Assembly: GCF_014698475.1 (NCBI RefSeq)
Contig: NZ_JACJTB010000002.1
Span: 342,500-406,499 of the forward strand
Origin: Nostoc spongiaeforme FACHB-130
Lineage (GTDB): Bacteria; Cyanobacteriota; Cyanobacteriia; Cyanobacteriales; Nostocaceae
Reading direction: 5' to 3'
DNA: 64,000 nucleotides
In this document: positions 55,648 through 64,000 of the stretch, piece by piece
How positions within the stretch are numbered: position 1 is the first letter of the stretch
Layout of the letters: each line of letters begins with the position of its first letter
The notes under the pieces: model-generated
Told to the model about the DNA's origin: nothing
The model's input: only the letters and a program-made list of their open reading frames with translations
Databases searched by the model: none
Translations under genes and position numbers: made by a program

Positions 55648-56949
55648 ATGGTGAAAAAAGTAGCGATCGTTGGTGCTGGCCCTAGCGGAGTTCTACTGGC
55701 TCACTATTTACTACATCGTCAAGAAAAATATCAAATCGATATTTTTGATTTTCGCAGTGATCCCCGCACTGTCGCCTTTTCTAAGTCGCGCACCTTTTCA
55801 ATTGTTCTCAGTCAACGCGGGATCAATGCTTTACAGCAAATTGAGGGATTAGAAGCAGCTGTGAAAGCCATCAGCTTAGAAACTAATGGAGCCGCACTGC
55901 ACCAAAAGAATGGTAAAACACAGGTATTCAGTAGAAACTACTCACAGTTGAGCCTTGATAGAACAAGCTTGGTAATTAAATTATTAGAACAATTGGCAAT
56001 CAAAGGCGGCAATCAAGTTAATTTTCACTTCAATCATGAATGTACACAAGTAGATTTTGCTGCCAAGCAAGTAAAATTTAAAAAACTTGATACGGATGCA
56101 GAAATTACCGTTAATTATGACTTATTAATCGGTGCAGATGGGTCGCGTTCAGTAGTTAGAGAAAGTTTTCTGCAAACAGAGAACTTTCAGTGTGAACAAA
56201 ATTATGTTGCGAATGACTATAAATCTTTTTTCTTACCACCATTAGACCCCAAATTAGGTATTAACTGGCAACAAAATAAAGTCAACTCTTGGCGGTTAGA
56301 TAACAGTATCAATATTTTATTGGTTTATCAAATGGACAGCAGTTGGAGTGGTGTAGTCTTGTTTCCGCACAAAGATAAAACCATTCCTGAACTGACTACC
56401 AAACAAGAAGTATTCAACTATTTCCACCAAAACTTTCCAGAAATTGCCCAAGCGTTACCAGAATCAGAAGCGGAAGATTTTGCTAATAGACCTGTATCTA
56501 GAGTACTAACAGTGCGCTGTAACCGCTATCATCACGGCGATAGTGTTTTGTTGATTGGAGATGCGGCGCATGGAGTCTCACCATCTCTCGGACAAGGTTG
56601 TAACGCCGCTTTGGAAGATGCAAATATTTTTAACCAAATTTTAGATGAATGTGGTGATAATTTAGCCGTGGCTGTGGAAAAGTTTAGTCTTCAACGTCAA
56701 GCTGATGGAATTGCTTTAGTAGAATTAAGTGATTACGCTTTTCCTACCTCGAAAAAGTTATTTGTTGAGTTGTTATTGAGAAATCGTCTGAGTAAATATT
56801 TCTTTCCCATTTTTCCCAAATTCTTCTTGCCTTCGTTATTTGAATTGGTGGCGGAAGGTAAACTTTCTTACTCGGAAATTCTCAACTTATATCAAGATTG
56901 GATAGCGAAAGTTAAAAAATCAAATCAACAAATTTTGGCAAAAATGTAA
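55648..56949 (+). CDS. FAD-dependent monooxygenase (kynurenine 3-monooxygenase-like)
   Basis: The 433-residue flavoprotein has the ADP-binding VAIVGAGPSGVLLAHYLL, the DG motif in LLIGADGSRSVVRE, and the GD motif LLIGDAAHGVSPSLGQGCNA. The N-terminal residues SKSRTFSIVLSQRGINALQ and the C-terminal hydrophobic stretch recall kynurenine 3-monooxygenase. It follows priA by 24 bp. The substrate cannot be fixed from the sequence. Confidence 0.87.
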   Translation: MVKKVAIVGAGPSGVLLAHYLLHRQEKYQIDIFDFRSDPRTVAFSKSRTFSIVLSQRGINALQQIEGLEAAVKAISLETNGAALHQKNGKTQVFSRNYSQLSLDRTSLVIKLLEQLAIKGGNQVNFHFNHECTQVDFAAKQVKFKKLDTDAEITVNYDLLIGADGSRSVVRESFLQTENFQCEQNYVANDYKSFFLPPLDPKLGINWQQNKVNSWRLDNSINILLVYQMDSSWSGVVLFPHKDKTIPELTTKQEVFNYFHQNFPEIAQALPESEAEDFANRPVSRVLTVRCNRYHHGDSVLLIGDAAHGVSPSLGQGCNAALEDANIFNQILDECGDNLAVAVEKFSLQRQADGIALVELSDYAFPTSKKLFVELLLRNRLSKYFFPIFPKFFLPSLFELVAEGKLSYSEILNLYQDWIAKVKKSNQQILAKM

Positions 56950-57205
56950 ATAATAAACCCTTCAGACTATAGCGGTTCTCATTCTAGTGAGATACAAGCC
57001 AAAATAATTAACCGCAGATGAACGCGGATGAACGCAGATGGAAACAGATAACTTTGTACCTCAATAGACTAGGAAACGCTATATCTCTCTCCCTTGTCTC
57101 CCTTGTCTTAATTCTTCACATAAATGGCTACAAAAAGTTAAAAAATTTGCTGCCATCAGAAAAAGCAAATTACCCTTGATGTTAGGGCTATCTTGAGGTG
57201 TTGTG

Positions 57206-58459
57206 ATGACTACTCATTTACCGACTAATGCGCTTGCAGACACAGATGTGAACCCAGCCCATGAGATTGTAGATCAACACACTACTGATTGTTGTATTGT
57301 TGGTGGCGGCCCGGCTGGGGTGGTTTTAGCTTTTTTGTTGGCGCGTCAAGGGATATCTGTGATGTTGCTAGAGGCGCATAAAGATTTTGACCGCGATTTT
57401 CGGGGAGATACAATTCATCCTTCGGTGATGCAAATTATGGAGGAATTGAATTTAAGCGATCGCCTATTACAATTACCTCATGCTAAAATGCGCCAAATTC
57501 AAGTTAAAACTCCGCAAGATACTGTTACTCTGGCAGATTTTAGTCACCTCAAAACAAATTATCCCTACATTACAATGTTGCCCCAAGTCAAATTTTTGGA
57601 GTTCATCACCCAAGAAGCGCAACAATATCCAAATTTTCAGTTAGTGATGGGTGCGAATGTCCAAGAACTCATTACAGAAGATGGGGTAGTTAAAGGAGTA
57701 CGTTATCGGGGTGGTGGTGGTTGGCACGAAGTCCGCGCTATGCTGACAGTCGGCGCAGATGGTCGTCACTCCAAGTTAAGACAAATAGGAGAGTTTGCAT
57801 CTATTGAAACTTCTCCACCGATGGATATTCTCTGGTTTCGCTTACCCCGCCATCCCGAAGAATTTGATGGGGGAATGGGACGTTTTGCACCTGGACATAT
57901 TGTAGCGATGCTTGACCGTGGTACAGAGTGGCAAATTGCTTATGTAATTCCTAAAGGCGGCTATCAAAAACTACGGACGACTGGTTTGGAGGAGTTAAAG
58001 AAATCTATTGTGGAAGTTGTGCCGGAATTAAGCGATCGCCTGTATACTCTTCAAGATTGGTCACAAGTCGCTTTTTTATCGGTAGAATCAAGCCGGGTTA
58101 AACAGTGGTATCGTCCAGGGTTGTTACTTATTGGTGATGCTGCTCATATTATGTCTCCGGTTGGCGGTGTGGGAATTAACTACGCCATTCAAGATGCAGT
58201 CGTAGCCGCTAATGTCCTCAGTCAACCTCTGCAAAATCACCAAGTCAAACTGAGTGACTTAGCTAAAGTTCAGCATCAGCGAGAATTACCAACACGCATT
58301 ATTCAAGCATTTCAGACATTTATTCAAAAGCGAGTATTTGCGCCTGTATTGTCTGCTAATCGTACTTTTCAACCACCAGCATTGTTACGCTTACCAATTT
58401 TGCGCGATTTACCCGCCAGATTAATTGCTTTGGGTGTGTTTCCGGTTCATGTGAAATAG
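57206..58459 (+). CDS. FAD-dependent aromatic monooxygenase-like protein
   Basis: This 417-residue protein belongs to the group A flavin hydroxylases: CCIVGGGPAGVVLAFLLARQ for FAD, FRGDTIHPSVMQIMEEL, TVGADGRHSKLRQ (DG motif) and LLLIGDAAHIMSPVGGVGIN (GD motif). It may act on a quinone or phenolic compound. The ATG at 57206 is preferred over the GTG three bases before. It is the second flavin monooxygenase in a row but not very similar to the first. Confidence 0.87.
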   Translation: MTTHLPTNALADTDVNPAHEIVDQHTTDCCIVGGGPAGVVLAFLLARQGISVMLLEAHKDFDRDFRGDTIHPSVMQIMEELNLSDRLLQLPHAKMRQIQVKTPQDTVTLADFSHLKTNYPYITMLPQVKFLEFITQEAQQYPNFQLVMGANVQELITEDGVVKGVRYRGGGGWHEVRAMLTVGADGRHSKLRQIGEFASIETSPPMDILWFRLPRHPEEFDGGMGRFAPGHIVAMLDRGTEWQIAYVIPKGGYQKLRTTGLEELKKSIVEVVPELSDRLYTLQDWSQVAFLSVESSRVKQWYRPGLLLIGDAAHIMSPVGGVGINYAIQDAVVAANVLSQPLQNHQVKLSDLAKVQHQRELPTRIIQAFQTFIQKRVFAPVLSANRTFQPPALLRLPILRDLPARLIALGVFPVHVK

Positions 58460-58883
58460 TCTTTGAAATACCTTTCTTTGTTTCAATTCCTAATAGTTTT
58501 CAGATTGTTTTCTGTAATTCACGTATTACCTTGGTCTGCTCATAGTTAAGAAGGCTATAGGACAATACGGTTCAGTTAGTAATCTCTTCTTTCTCTTTGC
58601 GCTCTTTGCGTTCTTTGCGGTACCCTTCGGGAAGCCGCTTGCGCGTCTACGTTAAAAAAATTGACTTTAAACAAGAGTTTGAGATTTAACTGAACTATAT
58701 TTGGCTATAGGACTCATATTTGATTTCTGAAAAAAATCAGTACATCCACAAAAGGCTTATTTCCTACTCCCCATTCCCTATTCCCTACTCCCTGATTACA
58801 TCAGTAAATTCGGAAATCAAACCAGATTCCTATAGTTTTGCATTTGCTGACAACGTATTTATATCAAAAGTAATTGCAAGTAT
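58460..58883. other. 424-bp repeat-filled gap
   Basis: It includes CTCTTTGCG-type tandem strings (58593-58620) broken by a G/C-rich segment CCCTTCGGGAAGCCGCTTGC (58624-58643 and on), and repeat copy 3 at 58705-58835. No gene is seen. Confidence 0.55.
58705..58835. repeat. Dispersed CTATAGGA-ended repeat, copy 3
   Basis: It starts CTATAGGACTCATATTTGAT and ends AATCAAACCAGATTCCTATA(G), the best-preserved pair of ends in the window, with TTCCTACTCCCCATTCCC in between. Confidence 0.78.
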
Positions 58884-59243
58884 TTAACTTGGCGAAGCCG
58901 TGTTTTGACGTGGGGTACGCTTGCGATCGCTTTTCCTTGTACCTCCAGCTTTCTGATACTCATAACTATTGTTGCCATATTTGTAAGAAATACCACGCAA
59001 GAACTTGTCAGAATAGTCTGCCACAGTCTTTTCATTTTCCAAGATTTGGGTTCGCAAGACATCAACATCAGAGAGAGCAGAATTGTAGGCTTCTATAGAA
59101 TTTCGGAGGCTTTCAATTTTCTCCGTATAATCTTGGACTGTTAACCCTTCTCCAACATCGAGAGTCTGACTGATAGATTTAATGCCAGCTAGACGTACTT
59201 GAGCTTTTTCCAAAGTACGTGAATTGCGTCTTTTTCTTGCCAT
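58884..59243 (-). CDS. Basic coiled-coil protein of unknown function
   Basis: The 119-residue protein starts MARKRRNSRTLEKAQVRLAG, has a central coiled coil (YTEKIESLRNSIEAYNSALS, then LRTQILENEKTVADYSD) and ends in a basic, disordered tail (GGTRKSDRKRTPRQ). The charge pattern suggests nucleic acid or surface binding, but no family is recognised. It lies beside a minisatellite and an accessory gene cluster. Confidence 0.68.
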   Translation of the reverse strand: MARKRRNSRTLEKAQVRLAGIKSISQTLDVGEGLTVQDYTEKIESLRNSIEAYNSALSDVDVLRTQILENEKTVADYSDKFLRGISYKYGNNSYEYQKAGGTRKSDRKRTPRQNTASPS

Positions 59244-59778
59244 AATTAATACTGATTTTTAATTTACTGATAACTCTATAGTGGACAATATGAGAAAAAA
59301 TTGTCATACGTAAAATTATTGATTTTTCTAAAAAAACTTAAAGTTTGTACAATTTATCTAACACAATGAGCAAAACACGGAAACGTTAAAGCAGAAGTTC
59401 TTACACAATGAACAAAACACGGAAACGTTAAAGCAGAAGCTCTTACACAATGAGCAAAACACGGAAACGTTAAAGTGGAAGTTGCTGCACGATAAGCGGA
59501 AGCTCTTACACAATGAAAGAAACACGGAAATGTGAAAGTGGAAGCTGCTGCACGACAAGCGGAAGCTCTTACACAATGAAAGAAACACGGAAACGTGAAA
59601 GTGGAAGTTGTTGCACGATAAGCGGAAGCTCTTATTGGGTTGAGAATTAAGTAAGTCGGTGGGAAAAACAAAACTAAGTTAAGAAAAGTAAACAAGGCTG
59701 TGACTCTCTTCCCTTTTCCTTCCTGCCTCCTGCCTTGACATAGTGATAGTTTTTAGCACTGAGCTACTTAGAAGCGTT
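59244..59778. other. 535-bp gap containing a minisatellite
   Basis: The core 59361-59633 is a tandem repeat (separate entry). The flanks have no gene. A minus-strand frame through the repeats encodes Cys/Phe-rich 21-residue units, but I judge it accidental. Confidence 0.6.
59361..59633. repeat. Minisatellite of two 42-bp and three 63-bp units
   Basis: Units begin ACACAATGA and end GAAGCTCTT: 59361-59402 and 59403-59444 (42 bp), then 59445-59507, 59508-59570 and 59571-59633 (63 bp). The long form differs by an extra 21 bp holding GTGGAAGTTGYTGCACGA. All lengths are multiples of 21. Units are about 85-95% alike. Confidence 0.88.
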
Positions 59779-60315
59779 TCAAATATTTACAATTTGAAAC
59801 TCTTGAGGATTTTTTAAAATAAAAATATCATTTTCTTTCACTAAATCACCCGTACATCTTATGGGTAGGCGTTCTTGATAAGATTTTATTGCCAAAATAT
59901 AATCATGGTCGAGCAGTTCAATTTTGATTTGGCGTAATTTCTCAAATACTGGACAAACAATAGTAATTTCACCGCTTAATTTATCTAAGTTAGGAGTTGC
60001 AATTTGCGTGACAAAGCCTTGAATTTTCAGATGAGGATAATTTTGAATAAATTCACTTAAGATTTCCAAATAAGAAATATTTTCGCAATCTGCTATTGTT
60101 TGGATAAATTCACGAACTCTCGGCACATAATCTGCTATATTTTTTGTGTTTGGTAGTAGAATTTCAAATTCACCTTTTTCTACTTGCTTATGCCAGATTG
60201 TGGCATTCTCAAGAAATGCTTGGTCTTCGTGCCAACCGCGAGTTTGCAAATACTCTCTCATCTGTTGTGGTTCTGTATTTTTGATAATCTCCGCATCTTG
60301 TACTGTAACTTTCAT
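59779..60315 (-). CDS. Unknown protein coupled to a DUF4365-type nuclease-like gene
   Basis: The 178-residue protein begins MKVTVQDAEIIKNTEPQQMR and contains GWHEDQAFLENATIWHKQVE, GEFEILLPNTKNIADYVPRV and REFIQTIADCEN. The pattern W...GEFEILLP...DYVPRVREFI seems a family signature I have seen next to nucleases, but I know no name for it. Its ATG overlaps the stop of the upstream gene by 4 bp (ATGA), so the two products are made together and probably act together. Confidence 0.75.
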   Translation of the reverse strand: MKVTVQDAEIIKNTEPQQMREYLQTRGWHEDQAFLENATIWHKQVEKGEFEILLPNTKNIADYVPRVREFIQTIADCENISYLEILSEFIQNYPHLKIQGFVTQIATPNLDKLSGEITIVCPVFEKLRQIKIELLDHDYILAIKSYQERLPIRCTGDLVKENDIFILKNPQEFQIVNI

Positions 60316-60833
60316 GGTTGTACTCCTTGACCAATACCTTGCATAATTGACTGGAGAGCAGCGATTGTAAATTGATTAGTTTTAGGTATGGTGACAGTTA
60401 CAGTTGATGTGTTTTTTGTTTCTGGCATAAATCGCAGTGATAACCAATAGCCACAATACCTCATACAGAGTTCTTCTTCTGATTGTTGCACCCACTCGTC
60501 TAAATTATCAGGAAGTAAAACTACAATTAAGATTCTAGGAACGGCAAAGTTAACCATTCGTAAATCATTATAATTTTTCAGTTTGAGAGGATAGCGGATA
60601 GCGTTATCTTTAAGTAGATCCCTTGATGTTGATTTTAGCTGTAATTCCAAGCGAGGCGCACGGATGCGTCCCATAATACCTGTAGCTGCTATTCCCCAGT
60701 CTACACTGTCGTCGACGACTGGTTTGTAAAGAGAATAACCTGCAACACTAGTGATGGCTTGGAGATATGCGTTGCTAAATTGTTCTTTCTGTTGATTTAT
60801 GTCCACTAAAAATTGGGTTAATTTTTGATACAA
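60312..60833 (-). CDS. DUF4365-type PD-(D/E)xK nuclease-like protein
   Basis: The 173-residue protein has the features of DUF4365: EQFSNAYLQAITSVAGYSL, an acidic site in VVDDSVDWGI, and PRLELQLKST, where QxK stands in the place of the usual (D/E)xK of this nuclease fold. The C-terminal half is more variable (ILIVVLLPDNLDEWVQQ, then CGYWLSLRFMP). Nuclease activity is only predicted. It is the first gene of a two-gene operon with the unknown protein downstream. Confidence 0.78.
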   Translation of the reverse strand: MYQKLTQFLVDINQQKEQFSNAYLQAITSVAGYSLYKPVVDDSVDWGIAATGIMGRIRAPRLELQLKSTSRDLLKDNAIRYPLKLKNYNDLRMVNFAVPRILIVVLLPDNLDEWVQQSEEELCMRYCGYWLSLRFMPETKNTSTVTVTIPKTNQFTIAALQSIMQGIGQGVQP

Positions 60834-61108
60834 TTACGAGTCTACATTGCCCTTGTTGAGAATTGACATTTGCGCGATCGCTTTGGGAGTTTTTGGTAAG
60901 AGCGATCGCCAAGTTAAACTATTTACATAATTATTTTGGAAAGTTCTGCTGTGCGACAAAGATGCGATCGCAATTCATCTTGCAATGAAGAATCTATTCG
61001 TGATTACAAAACGTAAATATCCGGGAAACGCTTACCAATGACCAATGACAAATGACAAACCGTAAAATTGCTAAAATGTACCATAAAAGCGATACATGAT
61101 TGCGGCAG

Positions 61109-63901
61109 ATGCTCAAGCAACTTTGGCAGTGGCTCAAGAGGTCTTTTGGGCGTTTATTTGGCAGAAAGCATTCCCCAGTCAGGGAACAGAAAAAAGTAGA
61201 ACCACCGCAACGGTTAACAGATGCGGAGTATGAATCGTTGTTTCTCCAGTTGTTAGCAAAAGTCAATGATGGCTTGACTACAGGAGGTGCAAAAGGTTTC
61301 TTGGCTGCAAAGCGTATCAATGAAGGTGATTTGGTGGAGTGGTTGCGGGGTTTTGGCGAAAGATTGTTAGCTTCAGCTACACCAAATGATGAATTAGCAA
61401 GGCGGATGGTGCGGTTGGGTGAGTTGAGTATTGGGGAAGTTAGTGATGTTGCGGGTAATATTGGGAGGCGTTTGGGGGGAGGAGAAACAAACCGCCAAGA
61501 CGCAGAGGATGCGGAGGGAGAAGCAGAAGTTTGGTTTAATCAAGGCAATGAACAATATGAAGCTGGGGATTTTGTAGGTGCGATCGCATCTTACGATAAA
61601 GCTATAGAATTCAAACCTGACGATCACCACGTTTGGTACTACAGGGGTGGGGCGTTGTTTAATTTGGGGCAATTTGAACAAGCGATCGCATCTTATGACA
61701 AAGCTATAGAATTCAAAGGTGATTATTACGAAGCTTGGTACTACAGGGGTATGGCGCTGCATAATTTGGGGCGATTTGAAGAGGTGATCGCATCTTTTGA
61801 TAAAGCCATAGAATTTAAAGGTGACGACTACTTAGCTTGGCTAGTCCGGGGTCTGGCGCTGGGTAATTTGGGGCGATTTGAAGAGGTGATCGCATCTTTT
61901 GATAAAGCCATAGAATTTAAAGGTGACGATTACTTAGCTTGGTACTACCGGGGTCTGGCGCTGTGTAATTTAGGACAATTTGAACAAGCGATCGTATCTT
62001 TCGACAAAGCCATAGAATTCAAAGCTGACAACTACTCAGCTTGGTACTACCGGGGTAGTGCGCTGTTTAATTTGGGGCAATTTGAACAAGCAATCGCATC
62101 TTTTGACAAAGCCATAGAATTCAAAGATGACGACTATTCAGCTTGGTACTGCCGGGGTAGTGCGCTGTTTAATTTGGGGCAATTTGAACAAGCAATCGCA
62201 TCTTTTGACAAAGCCATAGAATTCAAAGGTGATTATTACGAAGCTTGGTACAACCGGGGTCTGGCGCTGGATAATTTGGGGCAATTTGAACAAGCAATCG
62301 CATCTTACGACAAAGCCATAGAATTCAAAGGTGATTTTTACGAAGCTTGGTGCAACCGGGGTCTGGCGCTGGCTGATTTGGGGCGATTAGAACAAGCGAT
62401 CGCATCTTACAACAAAGCCATAAAATTTAAAGATGACGACTACTCAGCTTGGTACAACCGGGGTAGGGCGCTGTTTAATTTGGGGCGAAATGAAGAAGCA
62501 ATCGCATCTTACGACAAAGCCATAGAATTCAAACCCGATTTTCCTGAAGCTTGGACTAACCGTGGGATAATCTTAAATAACCTTGACTTATATCAAGAAG
62601 CACTTACCTCTTTTGAAACTGCTTTGCAAATCAATCCCAACTTTCCAGAAGTATTCAATGCTTGGAATGGTAAGGGTAGCGCACTATTCAATTTAGGGCA
62701 GTTAGAACAAGCGATCGCATCCTATGACAAAGCCATAGAATTCAAAGGTGATTTTTACGAAGTTTGGATTAGCCGTGGAATTGCAGCAGGAAACGTAGCT
62801 AGAGAGAGAACAAATTTCTTTTTCACATTTGCTTTACCTAATGCAGCAGCACCCAACCTTGCTTTAAAATTTAACAATCCAGATTTAAATAAGCGTGGCT
62901 ATGAGGGAAAATTAGCCAGCTTTGAGGAAGGGTTAAAGCATTGTCAGCAAGATACTCATCCAGAAGCTTGGGGAAAATTGCATCAGGCGATAGGTAATGC
63001 TCATTATTACCAAGGGCGAGGTAATTATAACGCCCGCAATTTTTGGCACAAAGCTGTTAAAAGTTACGAAACAGCACTGCAAACTCTCACAGCCACAGAT
63101 TTTCCTGAGTTGCATCTAGAAGTTTTGCAAAATTTAATTTGCGTGCTGTTAGATTTGGGCGAAATAGCCGAAGCTACGGAACTCCAGCGCCAGGGTACTG
63201 ATTTGTTGCGGCGCTTATTAAATGAACCAAATCGCTCTGAGCGAAGTAAAAAGCAACTAGCTCTAAAATTTGCTTGGATTCAGCAGTTAACTGTTGATTT
63301 AGCAGTGCAGTCTGGAGATTTGTTGCAAGCAATTGAATTAGCAGAAGAAGGCAAAAATACTTGCTTGCGTTGGCTTTTGGATGGATGGAGCGATGAAATT
63401 TCTTCTCCTAATTATTCAGAAATACAACAACTGCTTAATCCTTCAACTGCCATTGTTTATTGGCATCTCAGTTCTTATGCTCTACACACTTTCATCATTA
63501 AATATAACGCCCTGTCACCAATTGTTTTAGGAAACACCGAGTTTCTAACTCAGGCGCAACGCTTACGGGATTTTGAAGACTGGGTGAAAAAATGGAACGA
63601 ACAATACGCCAATTATCGCAAGGGTAAAAACAAGCAAGGCGAAAAAGATAGAACATGGCGCGACAATTTACCCGAAATGCTGCGGAATCTGCGTCATATT
63701 CTCGATATCAATGCTGTCGTTTCAACAATTCCCGATATTACTCAACTAATTCTCATTCCTCACCGCGACTTGCACCGCTTCCCTCTTCATGCACTGTTTC
63801 CACCTGAATTTATTATCAGCTATTTACCCAGCGCAAAAATTGGCTCTATCCCTGTTAAGAAAGACAACCATAACCCAAAAAATTTACGGTTCTTCCGGTA
63901 A
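61109..63901 (+). CDS. TPR-CHAT protein truncated by an IS element
   Basis: The frame gives 930 residues: a basic N-terminus (LKQLWQWLKRSFGRLFGRKH), a helical domain to about residue 140, about 12 TPR units of 34 residues (61550-62780; typical unit AWYYRGSALFNLGQFEQAIA), a long helical linker and the start of a CHAT caspase-like domain (LILIPHRDLHRFPLHALF, then YLPSAKIG). Codon 927 onward (RFFR, stop) comes from an inserted IS, so the catalytic His/Cys part is missing. The TPR units share long DNA identity, a sign of recent duplication. The intact gene would encode a sensor-protease type protein. Confidence 0.88.
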   Translation: MLKQLWQWLKRSFGRLFGRKHSPVREQKKVEPPQRLTDAEYESLFLQLLAKVNDGLTTGGAKGFLAAKRINEGDLVEWLRGFGERLLASATPNDELARRMVRLGELSIGEVSDVAGNIGRRLGGGETNRQDAEDAEGEAEVWFNQGNEQYEAGDFVGAIASYDKAIEFKPDDHHVWYYRGGALFNLGQFEQAIASYDKAIEFKGDYYEAWYYRGMALHNLGRFEEVIASFDKAIEFKGDDYLAWLVRGLALGNLGRFEEVIASFDKAIEFKGDDYLAWYYRGLALCNLGQFEQAIVSFDKAIEFKADNYSAWYYRGSALFNLGQFEQAIASFDKAIEFKDDDYSAWYCRGSALFNLGQFEQAIASFDKAIEFKGDYYEAWYNRGLALDNLGQFEQAIASYDKAIEFKGDFYEAWCNRGLALADLGRLEQAIASYNKAIKFKDDDYSAWYNRGRALFNLGRNEEAIASYDKAIEFKPDFPEAWTNRGIILNNLDLYQEALTSFETALQINPNFPEVFNAWNGKGSALFNLGQLEQAIASYDKAIEFKGDFYEVWISRGIAAGNVARERTNFFFTFALPNAAAPNLALKFNNPDLNKRGYEGKLASFEEGLKHCQQDTHPEAWGKLHQAIGNAHYYQGRGNYNARNFWHKAVKSYETALQTLTATDFPELHLEVLQNLICVLLDLGEIAEATELQRQGTDLLRRLLNEPNRSERSKKQLALKFAWIQQLTVDLAVQSGDLLQAIELAEEGKNTCLRWLLDGWSDEISSPNYSEIQQLLNPSTAIVYWHLSSYALHTFIIKYNALSPIVLGNTEFLTQAQRLRDFEDWVKKWNEQYANYRKGKNKQGEKDRTWRDNLPEMLRNLRHILDINAVVSTIPDITQLILIPHRDLHRFPLHALFPPEFIISYLPSAKIGSIPVKKDNHNPKNLRFFR
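61552..62550 (+). repeat. 102-bp tandem repeats encoding TPR units
   Basis: About ten consecutive 102-bp units share strings such as GACAAAGCCATAGAATTCAA and TTTAATTTGGGGCAATTTGA with few changes. The low divergence points to recent unit duplication or conversion within the gene. Confidence 0.85.
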
Positions 63902-64000
63902 TTTTATGGAGAATTAGTAGTAAAGTGCCAAGTTAATAAGCTACGTAAGCGGAAATTACTAAAGTTGCGAAAGCCATATCCAAGTCTTTTGATTAACTTG
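63888..64000 (-). mobile_element. ISL3-family insertion sequence, one end
   Basis: The CHAT reading frame breaks at about 63887 and is followed by GGTTCTTCCGGTAATTTTAT, which resembles the GGYTCTTC ends of ISL3 elements. The transposase stop lies 16 bp inside this end. ISL3 elements usually duplicate 8 bp of target, so AAATTTAC (63880-63887) should recur beyond the other end, outside this window. Confidence 0.72.
63904..64000 (-). CDS. ISL3-family transposase, C-terminal end (partial)
   Basis: On the minus strand the last 32 codons before TAA read KLIKRLGYGFRNFSNFRLRS and then LLTWHFTTNSP. The KLIKR...GFRNF.NFRLR pattern is the characteristic C-terminus of ISL3 transposases. The rest of the gene lies right of the window. 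Confidence 0.85.
   Translation of the reverse strand, partial: KLIKRLGYGFRNFSNFRLRSLLTWHFTTNSP

Noticed and set aside
59354..59695. A 113-residue minus-strand frame over the minisatellite
   Set aside because: Open only because unit lengths are multiples of three; composition is Cys/Phe-rich and no ribosome site is present.

Overview
The window is chromosomal DNA from a filamentous, heterocyst-forming cyanobacterium of the Nostoc/Anabaena group. Five things point there: a photosystem I cluster (psaF-psaJ-psaL), the heterocyst regulators hetZ and patU, a Tic22-like protein, many copies of the HIP1 octamer GCGATCGC, and intergenic gaps full of small dispersed repeats. Gene content and order (two AMIN-domain amidases, murI, a polyprenyl synthase, hetZ, patU) resemble, from memory, the corresponding segment of Anabaena sp. 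PCC 7120. No database was consulted.

Layout. 1-6.5 kb: a partial membrane protein, a small HTH regulator, pdhB and the secD-secF pair. 6.5-12.4 kb: two related GNAT acetyltransferases flanking a minus-strand run (tic22, prmC, a tsaC-like gene, a degenerate histidine kinase), and tRNA-Pro(UGG). 12.9-18.7 kb: an ACT-like protein, an alpha/beta hydrolase, tsaD, psaF-psaJ-psaL, and the remA-gmk pair. 19-27 kb: a transglutaminase-like membrane protein that appears catalytically dead, patU, hetZ, a solanesyl-type diphosphate synthase and a 1.2 kb non-coding stretch. 27-36 kb: murI, amiC2 and amiC1 (cell wall and septum), an Na+/H+ antiporter and a membrane Fe-S protein. 36.5-40.8 kb: a SIMPL-domain protein, ssb and the shape operon mreBCD.

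40.9-43.1 kb carries a compact restriction-modification island: a beta-class methyltransferase, a BglII-like endonuclease and a small XRE controller. The endonuclease reading frame has no AUG where the family begins. It appears to start at an AUU codon two bases after the controller stop codon, and a shared palindromic operator lies upstream of both the methyltransferase and the controller. This is the most interesting locus in the window.

43.4-58.5 kb holds housekeeping genes (ribD, queD, fdhD, ylqF, a group 2 sigma factor, priA) and two FAD monooxygenases. 58.8-64 kb is accessory: a coiled-coil protein, a 21-bp-based minisatellite, a two-gene operon joining a DUF4365-type nuclease-like protein to an unknown partner, and a long TPR-CHAT protein cut short by an ISL3-family insertion sequence at the right edge.

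Several families of short repeats with inverted ends occupy intergenic space. Some have also entered coding frames (priA, the transglutaminase-like gene, and sequence just upstream of ribD).
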